Positions 1-56,926 of a DNA stretch of 64,000 nt are shown here, one piece after another. Under the pieces are notes generated by a model that was given only the letters and a program-made list of their open reading frames with translations, searched no databases and had not been told where the DNA came from. Numbering within the stretch: position 1 is the first letter of the stretch; the number at the start of each line of letters is the position of its first letter. The position numbers were made by a program, and so were the translations under genes. Source of the DNA: Centroberyx gerrardi (lineage: Eukaryota; Chordata; Actinopteri; Beryciformes; Berycidae); NCBI RefSeq assembly GCF_048128805.1, contig NC_136005.1, positions 6,375,852-6,439,851 on the forward strand, read 5' to 3'.

Positions 1-562
1 CCCATATCAAGAGAACGGCACATATCTGGGCTGGAGAAACTCCTCCTGTGTGCGCGGGGTAAAATTTGCACTCAAACAAAATTCTGTACAGTTAAATTTG
101 ACAAAATTATAGAGGTGCCACATTTTCCGCTTGTTAATGAGCCAAAGATTCAGCCTAAAATTCAACATAGATGTTGAGTTGTTTGGTTCCAGATCAGAAA
201 ATCAGGTTATTGGACCAAACCCTTTACACAATACAAATAATTTTATGTAGCCTACATGTTTCTTTCCCTGTTAAAATGTGTACAATTTGAGCACATTGCA
301 GCTGTAAATGCCGAGCCAAGAAATGAGGTAACGTCCCGTTATGTCATCAGGATATATGGGTACAGGCCACCAGTCTCTTACATGAACAAAGAGGTAAGTT
401 GAGCTCTGCTGTGTGAGCTATGATGGATGTTGGATGTCTTGGCTCACCATATTAAATATTACATTTTCAACGTCATAAAATCGAGTACAGCACTGACAGT
501 GAAGAATGCCGTCTTTTGCAAGGGCAAAGACATAAAGAAGACAAACTCGAGTGTCATTTTCC
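1..562. other. Region downstream of RNF13; no gene seen
   Basis: AT-rich sequence with no supported exon. A plus-strand MAG/GTAAGT-like donor occurs near 390, but the frames before it contain stops and match no family I recognise. Confidence 0.5.
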
Positions 563-568
563 TTTATT
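563..568 (-). terminator. RNF13 distal poly(A) signal candidate
   Basis: TTTATT on the plus strand reads AATAAA on the minus strand. A T- and GT-rich stretch follows about 20-40 nt downstream on the minus strand, as expected of a cleavage and polyadenylation site. Use of this site would give a 3' UTR of about 1.2 kb. Confidence 0.4.
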
Positions 569-1172
569 GAAGTGAAATTATATTGAGTACAGACATAGGT
601 GAGCATAAAACATTTACAAGACAGAATACATCGACTGCAAAAGAAAGGCAACGGGACTTGTCAACATAAAACAGTTCAAGCCATGTTAGAAAAAAAAAAA
701 AAAAATCACATGTATTTACTACTTACAGTATTAAAATGAAATCAGGTCAGCCAAATGCATTTTGCGAGACCTATGAACCGATAACAGCTCGTGTTACAAG
801 GAAGTGAAAAGTCTGGAGCAGCCAAATGAAGTTTACCACAGGCCGTGTGGACACAGCTACCATTGAAATGAAGTGTTTCCACCCTTTCAGCTAGTATAAC
901 CACAACATAACGTGACTGAACAACGCGTGTAGAGCACATCCTTTGGCCGAATGCACCTCTAGAACTGGTTTGGCTTGTGTGTTTTTGTCAGTGTGTGTCA
1001 ATGTAACAGATCAGTCGTGGCACGAAACCCGCTGAGAGGAGACACCTAGGCTCCTGGATATCAGGCTAGAAATAAATTGGCAAAACCACAGTCCGGTGGT
1101 TTTTAAATGTTCCTATACTCACATGGAAAATTTCAGTTTGATTTTTACAAAAAAAGGATGCTGCATAGCGCT

Positions 1173-1178
1173 TTTATT
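1173..1178 (-). terminator. RNF13 middle poly(A) signal candidate
   Basis: AATAAA on the minus strand about 590 nt after the stop codon, followed by a T-run. It is one of three candidates; sequence alone cannot rank them. Confidence 0.3.
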
Positions 1179-1666
1179 GAGATCAGTCTATGCAGCATGA
1201 GTATGTATATACAATAATGAGACCTCCTCACCGTCTGACACGTAGGCTACAAGATAATCGAAGGTAAGGATGAAACTTATGGTGATCTATACATTTTATA
1301 TACACAAATGCTTTTACTCAGTTTGTGTCAAGCCCAATCTTGCGTCCAGGACCTTGGGACCCTCTTACAGTGGGTGGACCATGGAGGACATCTGTGCATC
1401 GCCCTATAGTGACTAACCGGAGTACAGTATAACTGTCTACTGTACATCGCAGTGTCAACAGTCCTGTCAAATCTGCCAATTAGCCCCTAAGACATGCTGA
1501 CTGCCTTGCTGTCTTCCAGACACACACTGGAAGTCAGCACTTCACCCAGTCCCCCGTAATCAGGTTAAAAATAAAACAATTACTGTGATTTGTATTTTAA
1601 CTTTTGGGGAGGATACATTAAAATATATTTTAAGCAGTGACAGAAAAACTTGAACGATGAATCTGT

Positions 1667-1672
1667 TTTATT
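1667..1672 (-). terminator. RNF13 proximal poly(A) signal candidate
   Basis: AATAAA on the minus strand about 95 nt after the RNF13 stop, followed by a T-rich stretch. It would give a very short 3' UTR. Confidence 0.3.
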
Positions 1673-1764
1673 CGAGCCCCCCAACGAGAGTCTCTGCTGC
1701 CGTGAGCTTGTGGATGAGGTCGGGGAGGGCGGGGCCTAGAGACCGGTCAGTCCGATAACGCGAG

Positions 1765-47478
<45,714 letters not shown>

Positions 47479-47540
47479 CTTGGCATCACGTTACGATGCT
47501 CAGCCGCTATGCCACACACACTCACACACACACTCTCTCA

Positions 47541-47572
47541 CACACGACCACACACACACACACACACACACA
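47541..47572 (+). repeat. (CA)n microsatellite in the RNF13 5' UTR
   Basis: CA tract within the exon part upstream of the RNF13 ATG; a GU-repeat in the mRNA. A second short CA/CTCA stretch lies at 47511-47540. Confidence 0.75.
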
Positions 47573-47621
47573 CCGGCCCGCAGAGAGACCCCTGTACACC
47601 GCCTGCCTGCTGCCGTCACAC

Positions 47622-48096
47622 CTACAGGAGACACATATATTACACAAACATTATGTACACCAGTGTTCCTCAAGTAAAAGCAGATTTACACTGATGAAAT
47701 AGCATTAAAATATGAAGTCTTGAATTGAAACTATAAATTTCCCTCAAGTTTAAATTCTCAAGGAGCTGTCAAGAAGTTTAGGTGGACTGGGATTCGGTTC
47801 AAGACGCGGTGGAGTGTTCGACACGGCTGCCATGTTTTCAGCTGTTTGACTCGGTTGAATTTTGCGCTGACTGCTGCAGTCCGCTGTCAAGAGCCAGACG
47901 GCACCTCCGTCTACTCCAATCCTCCTTCTTCTTCTTCTTCTTCTTCTTCTTTTAACTATTCCAATCCACATGTTTACGCCCTCTGGAGTTTACTTTGAAT
48001 GTTTACTGAATTCAATTTTCTGCAACGGTGTCAAAGTAGAATTGAAATTCCAGTTATCATGACAACACTAGTGTGCACCGTACATCTTGTGTGTGT

Positions 48097-48131
<35 letters not shown>

Positions 48132-51100
48132 CCTGCACTCAGACATCAACGGAGAAAGAAACTGCCTTCGACGCCTGCCCACGCTTTCTTTTCATTGTTC
48201 ATGGGCCCTATTTGATGTAGACTACCTGTGAAGTGCTGTGGGATGTACAGTATATATATAAAGACATACATATCTTGGACTGAGTACCAGAACATTCTCT
48301 CCTGGATTCTTTTTCACTCACTCTTCCTACTTTCTCAGTAAAAAGGGGAAAACTTGCTAGGAGCGGAATGCACACTCCTTTGGGAAATGAAAAAGGATAA
48401 GGAAAGAGCAGGAGTGAGTGATGGTTTGTCCCTTCGCTAACCATTTACATTAGGCTGCTCCCCCGGCCCATCATGAAGCCTGTCTGGCTGCTACATGATC
48501 CGCCGGCTCCAGAGAGGCTGCATGTTCACAGTATGTGTTCTGCTTCATCGCCAGCCAACAGCTTTGTACAGACTGAAGTGGGCTGCAGGCCGAACGTCAC
48601 GTCACACAAAGGTCTTCAGATGTAAGGGGAGCATGTGATGAGGTCAAGGGGAAACCAGGAGCTATAGGCTTGCTTGGCTCTAGGTTAAGCCTGCTGATCA
48701 TTAAGCTATGTCGTCAAGCTGCAAGGTAAGGAAATGGTGTTTGAGGTTGAGATGAGCTTGTTTTGTCATGTGTGTTGGTAGGAAGTGGTTTCCAAATCCA
48801 TATTTTATGTGTCAAAAGGCTATATGTTCTGCTGAGGTTTTAGGCTACAAGCCAGCCTTATGCGAGATAGCCGAGCCCAAATCTTATTAAGCTAATATTT
48901 CCATTATGGAATGCAGCAATACAGTCCGCAGCCTCGCGTAAAGGGACAAAGCCAGCATTATTCGGACAAGAATGATAGAAGTCGGAAAAACAAAATCAGG
49001 TGATGTGATGTCTTTGCTTACGTTCAAGCTGAGGCGCCTAATATATATGTGCGGTGTGTGTAGAACAGGTCACTACGACGGTCTCTTGGGTGGAATTAAA
49101 TTAAGCCTTCTGCCATTTCTCACAATTTTTCTTTAACTGTTTTACCTCTTGATACGCATGCTGCGGTTGTGAGAAGACAGAACGACGGGATGACCCAGTT
49201 CTAGTGCAGATCTGTACATGTGCTTTGCATTCTAATGTCCTTTTCTTCTCTTTCATGGGGAAAATGAGCATAAGACTGGAATATAAACCCAAATATAACC
49301 ATGGAGGGTGGGGGTCGGGTGGGGTGGGGGGGGGGGTCTGGGCCTGATCATCTGAGAGGCAAACCAAGATCACCAGTCTTTTTCAAGGTTATTAGTGACT
49401 ATGAATTTCAGTGGGTCTGACATCTCATGAATCTAAACTATTCTATCTACCAATTAAATTTTACTTCTATTATTGGATTTACATCTGCTTCATCTGTCCT
49501 CTAGCAAGGAAAGCACCAGGGCAAGGAAACGGAGTATTTTGTCATTATACATTATACATACATTGATTTTCAAGATGTTTGGATACCTGGGTCATTCCTC
49601 TGTCTCAGATTGTTCTGAAAGGATATTCTATTCTATAGTTAGAAATGGATAAGGTTAGCAGTCCTCTAACATTATTCTGTAGAAAGACAATTTGATTAAT
49701 GAGAAATTAAACTGACTTCACCCAAATTGGACAATTTAATCTGGTAGTATTTATATAGTATTGTGTAAATATAACACCCAACATCCGATTTGTACCAAAT
49801 ATCTTCCTAATGATTAAAACATGAGGAATCTGCGTCAATGGTCAAAACCCACCCACAGACCCCCCCCAAAACTGCACCAATCCCGCTCCAACGACCGCTG
49901 TACAATATCAGTTCTCAGTGTTTGACAAGTAGTATGAAGCTGGGCCTTGGGTGTATTGCTTCTTCATCAAATGCAATGCATTCTCAGTGAATATGGTGAT
50001 GGTTATTAATGAGTCATTGAAGTTGTTCATCTTATATTCCATTATATATGTGATCTCTGACCACTAGATCTGATTTCTGACCCCTAGATGCCACTGTTCC
50101 TGCTGTACTGGCCCACCATTTAGGTTGCTTCAGGTCTAGTACAAATTTAGTATTATGGTTGAGATGATAGGATTGGTTGAGATTGAGGACAGGACAACTT
50201 CCCTGTCAGCATGTACCAATTAAGAGGTTAATTGGCCTCAGATGAGGTTGGGTACTACCCAGGTAGAGGGACTGGTTTAGGTATTTCAGCATTGTGGCTG
50301 AACATTTCTATTGGTTTACAATAAACTGTGTGGCTTATTCCCTTCCAAAAAAAAGTTGTGGACCAGACTGCGGATTCCCCCCCAAAAAACACTAAAACAT
50401 TTGCTACTTTACCTATTTTACCAGCCAAAACTATTTTTGGAAGACAAAGGAACCTCCAAACTGTGGCTGGTAGAGTAGCAAGACTTTGACCACTGTAGCA
50501 AACATCTAAAAGCATTTGTCTCGTAGCTTATATGGATTTCCCACTCTGATGTTACTGCCAACCACTTTAAGTTCCACGTTAGCAACCATCCAGAGGGTTT
50601 CACATCGAATATGCAAGTTCAAAGCACTGCTGTAGCCTTCTGCGCTCTCTCTCTATCTCTCTGTCATCACTGAGCAACGCCTCACATCTGCCTAAAAGGA
50701 GGGCTTGTTACATAACTCTCCATCCCTACTGTCCTACTAATGCCACTGCAGCCCTATCCCACAACACAAGCCTTAAGAGACTGAGCTCCTCTAATATAGC
50801 ATGGTTGCATTGTAAGGGGCGTAGCCTAATTTCTCGGTCAGATCAAAAAATAGCTCTGAACTGCAAACTTCTTTCACTGGAGGACCCGGTACGTCTGCCT
50901 TCTTCAAGTGTAAGGAACCAGCCTATGAGTTGCAAAATCATCAGAGGATTTGGAGAGGTGTTTATCAGTGTGTTCCCCTGAAAAGATAACATCCATGAGG
51001 TCTTCAAGACACGCCCTGTCCAGGTTTAATGCTACAGTCATGATGATTTTTTAAAATGTACCCAGGAAGGAATTGCATTATTTACGTACCGACTCGTAAA

Positions 51101-51731
51101 AACCTAACAGAGTCATCATCATGTGCCATTACAGGTGTGTAGTGTGGAAGGTTGATACTAACTGACCCAGCCCTAGACATCACATTGAAAATGGGGACAG
51201 GGGGTTTCTTTATAATAGGAATATAATGTGCACTAAAGGGGAAGTGAAAGCAACATCACTCATGACAGCTACACTAAGATGCTGACTAACTTATCCTATG
51301 ACTACCAATTACTGGCATGAGTCACATATAAAAGAAAATTACAGTATGAGCTAATAGGTTAACTATCCATTGTGATTAGAGGCTAAGACAAAAGATAAAA
51401 TGGCAAACGACAAAATAGGTTTCTCCACGTTACACTCAGTTACCATGACTCTGAAAATGGAAAAAAAAAATCGTTAAATCTAAGTAGGTTACGTGACAAA
51501 CGTAGCCTAGTTAGTTAGATGCCCACAAATCTAGCAGACAGCATTGATGTCAATTAATTTGAGATACACTTTGATGGTTATCAACTAGAAAATGCTTCTG
51601 TATGCCATACCTTTGTAGATCTGTCGTCTGGTATGGACACCCTGAGGTGGGTAGCTTCAGAAACGGAGCGTCCTGTACCCAAGTTAGCATGATGCTAGGC
51701 TAACTAGCTGCTTTCATCGTGGATTTCTTAC
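47622..51731 (-). other. RNF13 intron 1 (within the 5' UTR)
   Basis: 4.1 kb assuming the non-coding first exon. It contains a (CTT)n tract at 47924-47950, a (GA)n tract at 48098-48130 and a G-run near 49322-49337. Otherwise unremarkable, no exon recognised. Confidence 0.5.
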
Positions 51732-51900
51732 CTTAAAATGTGTCAGAAGTTTTGTCTTGACTGGGAATTTAGCTACTGGCATGGACATCACTCTCGTTCA
51801 CTGTGTGTGTGACGGGATGTGTGCAACGGCGAAGATTTGGGAGGACTTCATTCCGTTTGGACGGCGGTTCAGTGCGACAGAGTGTCAACATTAATCCTCT
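51732..51900 (-). other. rnf13: Probable non-coding first exon of RNF13 (5' limit uncertain)
   Basis: On the minus strand a good donor (TTTAAG then gtaaga) has its GT at 51731-51730, just below a CpG-containing promoter-like region. It would join the acceptor at 47621 across a 4.1-kb intron. Family knowledge: vertebrate RNF13 genes have untranslated first exons. A second possible donor (AAAG then gtatgg) lies near 51613. The exon has not been shown to be transcribed, and its 5' end is only a guess from the promoter motifs. Confidence 0.5.
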
Positions 51901-52050
51901 CGCTAGCTTCTTCTTCATGTGAGAGCGCAAACTTCCGCCACCTGCACGCGCCCCCCGAGTCAAGCGCTTTGCTTCTGATTGGACGGGCTGCGAGTCAATC
52001 ATCCTATTCCGGAAGTGGTTCCAGACGTAAACATATCCACGTGATGGTAC
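51900..52050 (-). promoter_or_regulatory. Probable RNF13 promoter
   Basis: This is a compact GC- and CpG-richer patch. It has a CCAAT box on the minus strand (ATTGG at 51978-51982), an ETS-type site CCGGAAGT at 52009-52016, and a CACGTG E-box at 52038-52043. CCAAT, ETS and E-box together are typical of housekeeping promoters, and E-boxes of this type are seen in lysosomal genes. The start site cannot be read from sequence. ANKUB1 begins 2.7 kb away on the opposite strand, so shared use is possible but not shown. Confidence 0.45.
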
Positions 52051-53351
52051 AAACAACCATTTACTGCCTTTTACAGTCACATGAACTCCCTCGACTGATC
52101 AGCTAGCCTATATTTACACCTTTGTTACAGCTGCGCTGGATCACTTGTTAGGTTACCAGCAGTAGGGGAGAATAATAAGGAAATAGATATGTTTTAAATG
52201 GAAAAAAGAATATAGTTAATTTCAAAAAAAGGTTTTGAGAACACTTTTTAATCTCTAGCGCCCTCCATAGTGAATTTGAAGCCTCCTCTTTTCTTTAAGG
52301 GAGCTATATTTATAAAGAAATAACCCAATAAGAAAAATACCTAGAAATTAATGATTATATTATTAATATCTATTGATGCTTTGTGTGACCAACATTCAAG
52401 GTTGTGATCCACACACACCAGTTATGTTATTTCTTTCCCCTTTTATTATACAATATCCATATCTATATCCACATTCAAATTCCATTTAGTTGTGTTCAGA
52501 TTTGTCAAATTCAGAAAACACAAAGAGCAGAAATGAGCACAAACCCACAAGAGATCATGAACAGTTAAAAGATCTTGAGAAACTAAGTCGCTGTTTGCTC
52601 CCAGCCAACACTCACACAGAAACCCCGGGACGGCTGAGGCCTTTAGAAGGTCAAATGCAAATTAGCAGTCCACTGTAAAACTTTATAGCAGAACTGTAAA
52701 AGTCTATCAATAACGTCTTAAACGACTGTGACGTTCCCTCGCCACAATAGGGGATCAGTGGTTCTAGGCCTTTCTGTAGCTCAGTGATCTGTCTAACGCT
52801 GCCAGGGGGTTAGATAAACTAAACTGGTTAAAAGCTCTACCGAATAGTATATTTAAGTTTTTAGGTTTTGTTTTTGTTTTTTTTTGTTTTTTGTACTCCA
52901 TTGTATATGAATTTATAATGCAAACTTTTATCTTGTCATCGTCTTTGCAAAAATGTTCCATGTAATTTCAATATATATGAGGGTAATGTAGAATAGAATA
53001 GAATCATAAATTACCTTTCATACAAGAGTGTAACTCAAAGTGCCTAGAGCCAGCAAACACACTATAGAATAGAATAGAATAGAAACTTTATAGTCCACTG
53101 ATGAAAACACCAGGATTAGCTTAATTTCCCGCTGTATCCAGCCATATTATGTACTAATGCTGAGATACCTTGAATCAAAACATCTGCCAAATATGTACAG
53201 TACTCATATTATAATTTATTCTATTTATAATGTAATAGATAATATGAAGCAAACAAAGCAGACAGTTGCAGTATTTCAGTTCAGACTCAAGACCCTTTTA
53301 TTCAGCGCAGCCTACAGCCTGCCTACCATTGTCTTATTCTCCTGGAGACTG

Positions 53352-53397
<46 letters not shown>

Positions 53398-54574
53398 CCT
53401 GTATGTAACATGTAGTTTATGACACACTTGCTCTGTCTCTTGCTGTTTTTGTCACTAAAGAGAAATGTAGGAAGCACTCTTTAGATAAAATTGAATTGAC
53501 TTGATAGAACTGATTGATGATATTATGATCAATCAGCTCTGCCTGGTTTGCTTTTCCTCTGCCTCTGAATCTTTATCTCAGGCTTTAGATAAAACCTTGT
53601 ATCTAATCACTGAATGGGGGATGATGATAGTTTAAACAGGCAATAGTTTCAACTGTCAATAAAACTTCAATCTTTTGTATAGAAGTGCTGCCCTATAAAC
53701 AAAATCTTCAACCGAATCAGTCATGCTAATTTACAGTATAACAGCACTCCTTCTTGTGTGATGTTGCTTAAACAAGTATTATAATGTCACCTGAACTTTA
53801 TGACTGAGATTGCAGACACGTGAGCTACAGTCCTATTGCTGCTGTAAAAAAAAAAAAGAGGCTGTTCAGGTGTACAGATGATATAAAACTCAGTGACATT
53901 CAGGTATTGTGACTCTATCAGTGGCAGCTGTCATGTTTGACACAGTTTCAATTCAGTCCCTCTCTCCCCTCTTCCCAATATAAGAAAGTGTTTCCTTGTT
54001 GTATTTACTATCTGTATCGTCTTGTATTCTTGTTTTTTTTTTATGTAGCTGTCACTTGCTGTAAGCTGAATTACCTGTCAGAGACAACAAAGTCTTGAAC
54101 TTGAACTTGAAAAAAGGAGATAAACATCATATGGGTCGTCTAAAAAAACAAACCCCTGCATGCGGCCTTCTCTGTTGTTCACTGTATATCCACGACAGAG
54201 AGAAAGAGAGACAGTGCAGAACAGTAAACTTGGTTTGCCCTTTGCATTTAATTCAAAAGCATTTTGCTGTTGTCACGTGAAAAGGTTTATCTGTTCCTCT
54301 GTGGGTTGAGAAAACTCTCCGACCTCTTGGGCTGATGAAACACTTTCAAAACTCAGTGGAAAAACTCCAAAATGAATTGTCACCAACCTAAAAACAAGGC
54401 TGTTTTTCTTAGTTTCTGAAAAGTTGACATTTTGGACACACAAGATTTAGACCCAACAGTTAAAAGCACTTACTAAATAATTTTGACTAGACTTGATGTC
54501 AAAGCTTCATCTTATCTTGACTTGACTTGGTCACACCTCCTCCTTTTGCAGAAGATTGTCCCCTTCCCAGACCC

Positions 54575-54619
<45 letters not shown>

Positions 54620-54773
54620 AGAGATGCCCTCCTACTCCTGTCCCCCTCCCTGCCCTCCCTACAGTGACTCTGCCTCTGACAAACACCCCACACACACTCC
54701 TCTGTCCTGTCAGAGTGTCACAGAGGGGCAGAGGAGCCGGACAGCCGGACGGACGGACGGATGCTTCCTCACC
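52051..54773. other. Intergenic region between RNF13 and ANKUB1
   Basis: 2.7 kb between two divergently transcribed genes. It contains (GAATA)n-type repeats at about 52991-53005 and 53065-53085, a (CA)21 microsatellite at 53354-53395, a LINE-like tail near 54080-54110 (CTTGAACTTGAACTTG) and a (CA)n tract at 54584-54616. The ANKUB1 promoter and 5' UTR should lie in its right part, but no core motif could be fixed. Confidence 0.6.
53354..53395 (+). repeat. (CA)21 microsatellite
   Basis: 42 bp of pure CA. Confidence 0.95.
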
Positions 54774-54863
54774 ATGAGGGTCTTCATCTGCTTCGAGGGC
54801 TCCTGGGAGCCTTTTGACGTCCCTCCAGATCAGACTGTGGGGGCCATGAAGCAGATGGTGAAG
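54774..54863 (+). CDS. ankub1: ANKUB1 coding exon 1
   Basis: 90 nt, 30 codons, phase 0. It encodes the first strands of the ubiquitin-like domain. The reading frame stays open for 97 codons upstream to an ATG at 54483, but that part is low-complexity (CA-repeat HTHT) and is not family-like. Donor GTAATA. Confidence 0.92.
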
Positions 54864-56887
54864 GTAATAAAAGCTGCAGCCGGGGCCCCAGTGCCTTTCA
54901 CTTCACTGTTATGGACTGATGACTAGTTTTGACAAAACAGGATTCCTTCCCTTGACTGTTTTTTGAAATTCTCCATGGTAATTTGAAATGATTGCTAGAG
55001 AGAAAGGGGGATTGTCAGATTGATTTATCAAGTATTTGGGAAAATGTTGCTTGTTTTGAGTGCAGGACTATGCTGGAAATTGTGTATTTGTGTGTGTGCA
55101 GGTCTGTGTTTGTGTGTGCATGCATTGGAAGCAGCCTTGACACAACACTTTTCCTTATATGACAAGGAAAAGCAAAATCTCTCTCTCAGTCAGTCTTTCT
55201 CCATCTTAAGTGCAGCTAAGAGATATTGCATTGATGTTTTGTGTCTTGCTCAGTGATACACTCCATTATGTGTCCCTTCATTTCCAATCCTGCCCTTTCT
55301 TTAGGATTACTTCCATGTGCAACTGTCAGACGACAAGCAGGTCCATCACTGTCTGGAGCTGAGCTACGCCGGTGCAGCGCTGCAGGACGGCTGGGCGCTG
55401 TGCGACGTGGGCATCGCCCCTGGCAGTGCCATCCCATGCCTCATAAAGGTATCAAGCGTCACAGGGATTTAGAGATTTGAAGCTGTATTTGGATTTGCAA
55501 TAAATTCAATCTACTTACAATGACGCAGGTTGAGAGAGGATACCGAAATGAGTCCTTGATTTATGCTGCAGAAGCTATTTTTAAAATTGCTTGCAAATAA
55601 AAGTGCTGTTTGGAATCAATGGTTTGGGTTAGGTTTAGTTTATTTGCACAAAAATGATAAAACACTAAAGTACAGTCTGTTTTAAACAGAAGGAAGCTAA
55701 GGAACTTTTTTTATGTGCAAAAATTATAAAATCCTGATTGCTATGGCTACCCATTTTTTTCAGTAGTGCTATGTCATCGCAAGGCTTTCTAACTTTTGCA
55801 CGCAAAAGGGTGACTTTGTTTAATTCTGTATAAAACTACTTAAAAGACTATTTTATTTTGGTTAATTTCTATTTTTCAAAAGGCTTAACTGTGACTGTAA
55901 GCTACCATGCTTCATCATTACCTGAACCCTTCCCTGGAGTGTGTATTAACCATCAATATTTGGAGTTAGTGAGTGACATCACTACATAAACCAAAACAAC
56001 CAGTGCAGCTGGTTGATTGGTCAGGACTTCATATGAGAATATAAGTAGAGCAAATCATACATACTTTCATTCAAAAATGCTTTTTATCTATTTTGGGGGA
56101 AATATGTGATGCTCAATATTTTAAAAACAAAGATTAGTACATTGTCTAAAATGTAAAGGGCTCAAAATAGCTAATAATGTTTAATTGTTGACTTAGTATT
56201 GAATTGTAGAACTGTCTACACTGTACAGGGAGAGCTAATAGACTGCTATCTTTAGAGCTGTTACAGACTTATCTTGTTATTTTTTTTGTGACATCCTAAC
56301 CCCAAGGAGAAAATATCATTTTTGCTTGTACCCGCCTCCAGGGAGGTCAAAGGTCAGCTACAGAAATAAGCTCACAGGGATTCAGTGTCTTGCTCAAGGA
56401 CACTTCAGCAGGGCGGATGCTTGCTGTCACAGGAGCTTGCACCCGGGCCTTTCAGTTAAAGGACCTGCAGTCTCTCTACTCATTAAATTCACTTCAATAA
56501 CACACTATCCCTCTCACTCTACGGCTGCTAAAATTAGAATCTTACTGCATACGAGATAGTTATGTGTCCTAAAAGTCAACTTTACATGAAACAGCCTGGG
56601 GGCAATTTGTTATCAAAGACTCCCTTATTGCAGTGAGATGAGTTCTTTAGCCTCTTCGGATGTGAGACTGGTGCACTGAGACGGGACAGCGTGTTCCCGT
56701 GTGAGAGGCAGCTTGTTGGGGAACGGCTTTATGACTGTCCGGGATCTTTAGTTTGTCCTGTTGACGACACACGCTGTAACTGTCAATCAAAGACAAAACA
56801 GACCCTGCTTTTACCATCGGGACACATTCCAGGCCCATCACCAGGCAACCTTGAATAAAAGTTGATAGTGGATGGGTGTGTGTGTGA

Positions 56888-56926
<39 letters not shown>

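Noticed and set aside
320..400. Plus-strand exon ending at a GTAAGT donor near 392
   Set aside because: Frames leading to the donor contain stops or are too short, and no family match supports an exon.
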